Positions 56,252 through 64,000 of a stretch of DNA of 64,000 nt are shown here, one piece after another. The notes beneath the pieces were generated by a model that worked only from the letters and a program-made list of their open reading frames with translations, searched no databases and was not told the origin of the DNA. This DNA is from Vibrio splendidus (GTDB lineage Bacteria > Pseudomonadota > Gammaproteobacteria > Enterobacterales > Vibrionaceae). The first letter of the stretch is position 1, and each line of letters begins with the position of its first letter. The stretch spans positions 124,001-188,000 of the forward strand of contig NZ_MCUN01000001.1 of NCBI RefSeq assembly GCF_002873455.1, in the 5' to 3' direction. The translations under genes and the position numbers were made by a program.

Positions 56252-58327
56252 TTAGTATTTTATTGTTCTTTTAAAAGGTGGTAGCGAATCGAGTAGGGAT
56301 TTCCCGTATCGCTTCGTGACTATGCGTCTATCAAGGATCGTGACTCTACCAGAATCTCGTTCTTTACGCAGCAATCTACCCACAGATTGAATAAGCTTTT
56401 TACTCGCTTCTGGAACAGTAATCTGCATAAAAGGATTACCGCCGCGTGATTCAATATATTCTGAATGTGCTCGCTCTACAGGAGAGGTAGGAACACCAAA
56501 AGGAATCTTGGTAATAACGAGGTTTTCAAGAAGCTCACCAGGCAGATCAAGACCTTCAGAGAAGCTACCCGTTCCAAAAAGGACGCTGGTTTTACCCTGG
56601 TCTATCAGCTTTTTATGTTTTTTTAGGATTTCGGTTCGTGAAGTATCACCTTGAACCTGCAATGCCCACGACTTTTTAACGAAATCTGTTGCTAAAGCTT
56701 CTGCAACTTGATTCATTTGCCAGTAAGAAGAGAATAAAACGAGATTGGCTTTGTTGTCTTCTATTACCTTAGGCAATATTTCGATAAGATATTCAGTAAA
56801 CTGAGGTGCTTGTGGTTCGTACTTCATTGCTGGAACAATCAGCTCAGCTTGGTTCTGATAATCAAACGGCGATGCCAAAGCCAGAAATTGTACTCCATTT
56901 TCGGCTTTTTGACTGATACCAGCTTGATGACAGAAAAAGTTGAAGGAGTTGAGTGCTCTCATTGTCGCTGAAACTAACACAGCTCCAACACAACGGCTCC
57001 AGATCTGCTGATCCAGTTGCCAACCCACTTCCAATGGCGAAACATTTACAACAAAATCGCCTTCACTTTCTTTATTCAGTTCAAGCCAACGCGCCAAAGG
57101 TGCACCTTTTTCTCTCTTAGGTTCAGCCATTAAGCGCCAAACCTGAGCAAGGTTTTCTGTCCTTTGTATATAGAAGCCAATTTCGGCGAGCGCAGGCTCT
57201 GCAAGTTTGGCAGAAAGCTCTCCGTCTTTAACTCGCTCTGCAATCAGGTCGGCAATTTTTGCAACGGCTTGACTCACTTTTTGTGTGAGTTGCTTGAGAT
57301 CTTTAGATTCATTCTCTAGCCACTCAGGCAAGTCGCCATGTTCGAAGCGATACAAACCATCTTCAAAGTGGCTAGCGTCAAACTGTTTGCTCATTTGAGT
57401 AAGAGTAGGGATCAGTTGTTGCACTGAGTCTTGCAACTCATTTCTAAATCGATGAACGCGCTTTTCGTCTGCCAACCCCGAAAGCTTAGTGATCGATTGA
57501 TTCAAACGTTCTAACCAAGAGGCGGCACCTTTTAAGCTTGCGGCAGCAGAGGAATGATCTCTGGCTACATGCGGTAAGTGGTGAGCCTCATCGAATATAT
57601 AGATGCTATTTTCTGGCTCGGGCAGTATCACGCCGCCACCAAGGTCTGCATCAGCCATCACTAAACTGTGATTGGCGATAATCACGTCTGCTTTATCTAG
57701 CTCTGAGCGAGCTTTTTGGAAAGGGCAGTCTCTATGCGTAGGCATACTGTTATTACAGCTATGCTTATCACTGACAATCATCTGCCAAATCATATTGTCG
57801 ATTGGTTTAGGCCATGAGTCACGGTCGCCATCCCACTTACCTTGAGCCAAACTACGATACATGGTCTGAAGTTGTTCAATGTCTTTCTTCTTTGGCTTAG
57901 ATTCGAACATAGCCATTTGTCCACCATCAACACCACAAGCCGCTGCTAATTTCTCTGAGCAACAATAGCGCTGTCTACCTTTCGCTAATATAAAAGAGAA
58001 CTCTCTGTCGGTAAGTCTTCTATATAGAGGGAGATCTTTATTGATGAGCTGTTCTTGTAGCGCGACGGTTGCGGTCGAAATGATGATTTTTCGATTATTT
58101 AAAACCGCAACGGGAATAGTTGCCATTAAATAAGCTAGAGATTTTCCGATCCCTGTCCCCGCTTCAGCAACAATTATGCGATTACTTTTGTGGTATTGAC
58201 CACAAAGTGTTTTCGCGATCTCGGCAACTAGATAGTTTTGTGCACGTCGAGGTACAAAGTTATCCAACTGATCTTGGAGGTTTTGATAACTGGTGCGAAT
58301 AGAATTTTGAATTTTAGTAGTTAGCAT
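56252..58327 (-). CDS. dinG: ATP-dependent DNA helicase DinG
   Basis: DinG is a superfamily-2 5'-3' helicase of the XPD type that unwinds R-loops, D-loops and forks. It has Walker A EAGTGIGKSL, DEAH in FDEAHHLP, and four cysteines of the Fe-S cluster (CC in RYCCSEK, then a Cys in HSCNNS and one in RDCPFQ), and the C-terminal QSVGRLLR motif VI. The preferred start, ATG at 58327, gives 691 residues beginning MLTTKIQ; the frame reaches 58363. I saw no LexA box upstream, unlike E. coli dinG. Confidence 0.93.
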   Translation of the reverse strand: MLTTKIQNSIRTSYQNLQDQLDNFVPRRAQNYLVAEIAKTLCGQYHKSNRIIVAEAGTGIGKSLAYLMATIPVAVLNNRKIIISTATVALQEQLINKDLPLYRRLTDREFSFILAKGRQRYCCSEKLAAACGVDGGQMAMFESKPKKKDIEQLQTMYRSLAQGKWDGDRDSWPKPIDNMIWQMIVSDKHSCNNSMPTHRDCPFQKARSELDKADVIIANHSLVMADADLGGGVILPEPENSIYIFDEAHHLPHVARDHSSAAASLKGAASWLERLNQSITKLSGLADEKRVHRFRNELQDSVQQLIPTLTQMSKQFDASHFEDGLYRFEHGDLPEWLENESKDLKQLTQKVSQAVAKIADLIAERVKDGELSAKLAEPALAEIGFYIQRTENLAQVWRLMAEPKREKGAPLARWLELNKESEGDFVVNVSPLEVGWQLDQQIWSRCVGAVLVSATMRALNSFNFFCHQAGISQKAENGVQFLALASPFDYQNQAELIVPAMKYEPQAPQFTEYLIEILPKVIEDNKANLVLFSSYWQMNQVAEALATDFVKKSWALQVQGDTSRTEILKKHKKLIDQGKTSVLFGTGSFSEGLDLPGELLENLVITKIPFGVPTSPVERAHSEYIESRGGNPFMQITVPEASKKLIQSVGRLLRKERDSGRVTILDRRIVTKRYGKSLLDSLPPFKRTIKY

Positions 58328-58695
58328 ACTGTGACCTACGTAACGGAGCGAGGATAGTAGCACATATCACTAGTCGGTACATTTACGGCAAAATAGCTTG
58401 CTTTTGAATCAAAGGTAGATCTCGTTCACAAAAAAAAACTGAACCATCAGGAACTTAACGATTTTATTTATCTTGTGAAATATACATATCAAAAAAGACT
58501 GACCTACAGGTGTTAAATTCTATTTTAAGGTTGCCTTTAGTGTTTTTATTGGTTTTATATTCTGTTTTGGTGTTTTTTATAGTTATTATATTTCCTGATA
58601 AAACTAAGGATAAGCTGCTCGTAAAATGATGAAAAAAAATGTAAGTGTTTGATTTTGAATTGTTTGTGTTTTTTTTAGGTGTATTTTTAGTTTAT
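58328..58695. other. AT-rich region between dinG and the porin gene
   Basis: About 370 bases with long A and T runs (for example the nine A near 58430). TGTGA at 58474-58478 is half of a CRP site. In V. cholerae the matching gap carries ToxR and CRP sites for ompT; here I can point to AT-rich tracts suited to ToxR or H-NS but to no definite site. Confidence 0.3.
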
Positions 58696-58724
58696 TTGAC
58701 ACGCAGGATAATCTTTTGCAATCT
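58696..58724 (+). promoter_or_regulatory. Candidate porin promoter
   Basis: TTGACA (58696-58701), a consensus -35, is followed after 17 bases by CAATCT (58719-58724), a weak -10. The untranslated leader would be about 110 bases. A weak -10 is usual for promoters that need an activator. Confidence 0.35.
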
Positions 58725-58840
58725 AGACCTCGAAATTTAGTGACGGTGATTAACCAACAAAGAGTGGTAATGACCAGTCATAAAAATAAAAGGGAACCGG
58801 GCAAGGATCTCCCATTCTTAGAAAAGGCAGTGGATTTATT

Positions 58841-59806
58841 ATGAAAAAGACTCTATTAGCGCTAGCAGTAATGACTGCAGCAGGTTCAGCAAACGCAGCT
58901 ATCGAAATTTACAACCAAGATGGCGTATCTGTTGATCTTAAAGGCGACATTGAAGTTGTTTACAGCAACGAATTCGAAAAAGGTTCTTCGATGGAACAAA
59001 AAATCGAAGATGCGGACTTCGGCTTCGATGTAAAATATATGGTGAACGATGAGTGGAAAGTTGGCGCTTACTGGGAATTTAACGGTTCTACTAACGCAAA
59101 CGCTGAAAACACTAAAAACGGCGATACATACGTAGCGGCATACCACAATACTTTTGGTTCAATCAAGTTTGGTCGCCTATGTACTGCTGTTGATGATCTA
59201 GGTATCGGTAGCGATGAAGCATTTGGTATTTCTACGCTTCTAGACAACGAAACTAAAGAATGTGCTGACGAAGCTGTTCGTTACGATTTCGATAATGGTG
59301 ATCTTTACGCTACGCTAGGTTACGTTCAAGATAAAGTTGACGGTTCTAATAACGCAGAAGCTGAAGGTTCTAACGTAGAATATATTGATGCTCGTATCGG
59401 CTACCGTTTGACTGATTTCGATATCTCAGCATTTGTGGCTAACCTTAACGCTGAGGGCGCAGACGCTGATCACCAAGGTTACGGTGCTGAGCTAGTATAC
59501 TCTGGTATTGAAAACGTATACCTATCTACAGCATATTACGGTGTAGCTTCTGACGCTGACAACGATGACAATTCTGTGATTGCATTTGCTGCTGGTTACA
59601 CTATGGGTCTTTGGGGTTTCAACGCTGGTTACTCAATTGGTGACCACGACGTAGACGTTAAAGACGAAGACCGTTGGTTTGTTAACTCAACTTACGCAAT
59701 CGCACCAAACACTAAAGTATATGCAGAAGTGGGTGGTATCGATTCAGACAACACTGATTACAAAACAGACTCTGGTCTAGCTATTGGTGTTGAAGCATCA
59801 TTCTAA
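58841..59806 (+). CDS. ompT: Outer membrane porin, OmpT-like
   Basis: A general trimeric porin. The 321-residue product has a signal peptide (MKKTLLALAVMTAAGSANA, cleaved about residue 20), an AIEIYNQDGVSVDLKG first strand typical of Vibrio porins, acidic loops, FGSIKFGR in the constriction-loop region and a C-terminal Phe. Two Cys (in RLCTAV and KECADEA) are close to the eyelet loop. Its place next to dinG matches ompT in V. cholerae, where ToxR represses and CRP activates it; the symbol rests on this. OmpU is the main alternative. Confidence 0.8.
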   Translation: MKKTLLALAVMTAAGSANAAIEIYNQDGVSVDLKGDIEVVYSNEFEKGSSMEQKIEDADFGFDVKYMVNDEWKVGAYWEFNGSTNANAENTKNGDTYVAAYHNTFGSIKFGRLCTAVDDLGIGSDEAFGISTLLDNETKECADEAVRYDFDNGDLYATLGYVQDKVDGSNNAEAEGSNVEYIDARIGYRLTDFDISAFVANLNAEGADADHQGYGAELVYSGIENVYLSTAYYGVASDADNDDNSVIAFAAGYTMGLWGFNAGYSIGDHDVDVKDEDRWFVNSTYAIAPNTKVYAEVGGIDSDNTDYKTDSGLAIGVEASF

Positions 59807-59830
59807 TTGACATCTTAGTCGATTCTTAGT

Positions 59831-59856
59831 AAAAGCCACCTTAGGGTGGCTTTTTT
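59831..59856 (+). terminator. Terminator after the porin gene
   Basis: AAAAGCCACC (59831-59840) pairs with GGTGGCTTTT (59845-59854) around TTAG, with more T. Confidence 0.9.
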
Positions 59857-59902
59857 GTTAGAATAAATAACAGTTTATTAGATTTTAAAGGGAGATGCGG
59901 TG

Positions 59903-60562
59903 ATGAAAGTATGGTTAGTTTTGGGCTTATTTACTACGCTTGTAGGCAGTGTAAGTGCTGCGACTTTAACTCCGCAGAAAGGGGTGTCAATTTTATTCAT
60001 TAATGGACAACAAGCTGAAAGCAAAATCAGTGAGAATCAAATCAATGAGGGTTTTAACCAAGTCGTTGTTCGTTTTGATAAAAAGTTTGGTAATAGTGGA
60101 GTCTACTCTTCGGCACCTTATATATTGAGCTTTGATGTTACTGGTGATGGAGTGAAAATTAAGTCCCCAAAAGCACGTAGTTATATTGAAGCAGAGAAGG
60201 TCTTCGAAAGTGGAACTCCTTCATGGAATGTTATGCAAGATGAAGTGGCAATCAAATATCAACAGGATATCATTGAGCGTAAACCTGGTTTTGTACCTTT
60301 TGGCGGGCTAGACTCCCGGTTGGTTGAGTATAATGAAAGTAATGCGATCTACTTCAAGGATGGTGTGTTGCTTGATAAACCGGCCGACGCCGTGGTTTTA
60401 GTTCCTGTGGCAACAAGAATGGTTGTAGAAAATGAAGCTAAAGCTCAAACGAAAACTGCGTCAACAGAAGCTCAAAGTGTCGAGCAATTGAAAGCTTGGT
60501 ATCTAAAATCTTCTAAAAAAGAGCGCAAAGAATTCCGTAAATGGATGATTGACCAAGAGTAA
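59903..60562 (+). CDS. DUF2057 family exported protein (YccT-like)
   Basis: The product has a signal peptide (about residues 1-20, ending VSA) and a mature part with beta-rich sequence (GVSILFINGQQAE, QVVVRFDKKFG) and a C-terminal EQLKAWYLKSSKKERKEF segment; both ends match the DUF2057/YccT family (E. coli YccT, now CsgI, affects curli). GTG at 59900 and ATG at 59903 are both possible; GGGAG at 59890-59894 suits the ATG better. A terminator lies 15 bases after the stop. Confidence 0.83.
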   Translation: MKVWLVLGLFTTLVGSVSAATLTPQKGVSILFINGQQAESKISENQINEGFNQVVVRFDKKFGNSGVYSSAPYILSFDVTGDGVKIKSPKARSYIEAEKVFESGTPSWNVMQDEVAIKYQQDIIERKPGFVPFGGLDSRLVEYNESNAIYFKDGVLLDKPADAVVLVPVATRMVVENEAKAQTKTASTEAQSVEQLKAWYLKSSKKERKEFRKWMIDQE

Positions 60563-60577
60563 TCATCCTTCAGGTAC

Positions 60578-60611
60578 AAAAAAGCGAGACTAAATAACTG
60601 TCTCGCTTTTG
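60578..60611. terminator. Bidirectional terminator yccT-like / rluE
   Basis: AAAAGCGAGAC (60580-60590) pairs with GTCTCGCTTTT (60600-60610) around a 9-base loop, with A and T runs outside. It serves both convergent genes. Confidence 0.88.
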
Positions 60612-60626
60612 TTAAATTGCTATGAG

Positions 60627-61355
60627 TTAAATCTCTTTCCACTCCCCAGGCTGAAGCTCACCGACATTCATGTTGCCCATTGAATAGCGAATAAGTCGCA
60701 GGGTAGGGAAGCCGATGTTTGCCGTCATTCGTCTGACCTGACGGTTGCGCCCCTCGATAATTGTGATAGCTAACCAAGTTGTCGGTATCGCGGCTCTGAA
60801 GCGTACTGGGGGGGTTCTTTCCCACACAACAGGTTCAGACATCACTTCAACCTGAGCAGGCCGTGTCATGCCGTCTTTTAGCTCCACGCCTTTTCTCAAT
60901 TTATCTAAATCTTCCTCAGAAGGTGCGCCTTCAACCTGTACCCAGTAAGTTTTTGGTGATTTTGAGTTTGGTTGAGTCAATTTGGCTTGGAAGATGCCAT
61001 CATTGGTCAAGACCATTAACCCTTCACTGTCGCGATCAAGTCGACCCGCCGCGTAAACATCTTTAACAGGAATAAAGTCTGCGAGTGTTTTCCTGCCTTC
61101 GCCATCAGTGAACTGGCTGAGAGTATCGAAAGGCTTGTTGAACAAAATCACTTTGCGATCTTCAAGTGATACCCTGGGCTTTGCGTTAGTAGGTTTACCT
61201 TTGTAACGGTGTTTACTTGAGTGAGGTTTCTTGTGCGAATTGCCAGTGCTATTTTTATCACTGCCTCGGTTCTGCCTATTACCGCTTTGTTTTAATATTC
61301 CTTCAGAACGAGCTGGTTTGTCTGAGCGAGATGCGCTGCGTGAGCGAGTAGACAT
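60627..61355 (-). CDS. rluE: 23S rRNA pseudouridine synthase RluE
   Basis: RluE makes pseudouridine 2457 in 23S rRNA. It belongs to the RsuA family: [14 protein letters not shown], the catalytic Asp in [11 protein letters not shown] (about residue 107), and [10 protein letters not shown]. There is no S4 domain; in its place is a basic, Ser/Arg/Lys-rich tail of about 65 residues (residues 1-65) without fixed structure, also seen in other RluE proteins. It is next to icd, as in E. coli. Confidence 0.93.
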   Translation of the reverse strand: MSTRSRSASRSDKPARSEGILKQSGNRQNRGSDKNSTGNSHKKPHSSKHRYKGKPTNAKPRVSLEDRKVILFNKPFDTLSQFTDGEGRKTLADFIPVKDVYAAGRLDRDSEGLMVLTNDGIFQAKLTQPNSKSPKTYWVQVEGAPSEEDLDKLRKGVELKDGMTRPAQVEVMSEPVVWERTPPVRFRAAIPTTWLAITIIEGRNRQVRRMTANIGFPTLRLIRYSMGNMNVGELQPGEWKEI

Positions 61356-63920
<2,565 letters not shown>

Positions 63921-63970
63921 TGATTAGACTCACCGTTAGCAAATTATGGTCATGATTTACTAACGAGTTG

Positions 63971-63999
63971 CTTGGTCTGACAGTCAGTCATAGACCAAG
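63971..63999. terminator. Hairpin at the right end
   Basis: CTTGGTCT (63971-63978) and AGACCAAG (63992-63999) form a perfect 8-bp stem about 50 bases after icd. The window ends before any T run can be seen, so terminator status is open. Confidence 0.5.
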
Positions 64000-64000
64000 A

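Noticed and set aside
58471..58490. CRP site before the porin gene
   Set aside because: TGTGA is present but the second half (CATAT) does not match TCACA.

Overview
The window reads as ordinary chromosomal DNA of a marine gamma-proteobacterium of the genus Vibrio, probably chromosome 1 and probably a Splendidus-clade or related species. Evidence for this is the protein sequences (close to E. coli but with Vibrio-type variants such as monomeric NADP isocitrate dehydrogenase, CheV, an OmpT-like porin and a DUF3360 membrane protein), the moderate GC content, and a gene order from pflA through xthA and dinG to the porin that, from memory, matches the V. cholerae VC1854-VC1869 neighbourhood. The species call is inference. 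No rRNA, tRNA, CRISPR array, transposase or integrase was seen.

Layout. 1-9.9 kb holds the fatty-acid cluster plsX-fabH-fabD-fabG-acpP-fabF-pabC-mltG-tmk-holB-tatD, all on the plus strand, with hairpins or terminators between several genes. 10.3-11.7 kb is ptsG (glucose PTS EIICB). 11.9-13.1 kb has two small convergent outer-membrane-barrel-like proteins. 13.2-14.6 kb has a 29-aa YnhF-like membrane peptide and a YjjU-type patatin phospholipase. 14.8-18.9 kb has pykA (minus), mlc (the repressor expected to act on ptsG) and cheV. 19.2-24.6 kb is the imuA-imuB-dnaE2 mutasome on the minus strand, with a clear LexA box directly upstream of imuA. 24.7-26.7 kb has divergent yciK and sohB. 26.9-31.8 kb is the yeaG-yeaH-ycgB stress operon (minus), followed by yfbU.

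33.2-39.4 kb holds anaerobic pyruvate metabolism on the minus strand: a DUF3360 membrane protein sits upstream of pflB where enterobacteria have focA, and an lpxR-like gene is inserted between pflB and pflA. 40.2-43.5 kb is a basic-amino-acid ABC importer (ATPase, binding protein, two permeases). 43.5-46.05 kb is the only accessory-looking stretch: a membrane-anchored DUF4041/T5orf172 (GIY-YIG-like) protein flanked by gene remnants. 46-50.7 kb has xthA, a lipoprotein form of oligopeptidase B and an EmrD-like efflux pump; 51.2-53.3 kb has a chemoreceptor.

53.5-58.3 kb (minus) has roxA (ycfD), ybaM overlapping priC, a TSUP permease and dinG. 58.8-60.6 kb has the OmpT-like porin and a YccT/DUF2057 protein. 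60.6-63.9 kb has rluE (minus) and monomeric icd. Repeats include one ~155-bp ERIC-like palindromic element, one collapsed copy of its ends, and short tandem repeats. Most genes are core. The best candidates for something new are the DUF4041/T5orf172 locus with its remnants, the DUF3360-pfl arrangement, and a few unlisted small ORFs; I did not find a clearly new multi-gene system.
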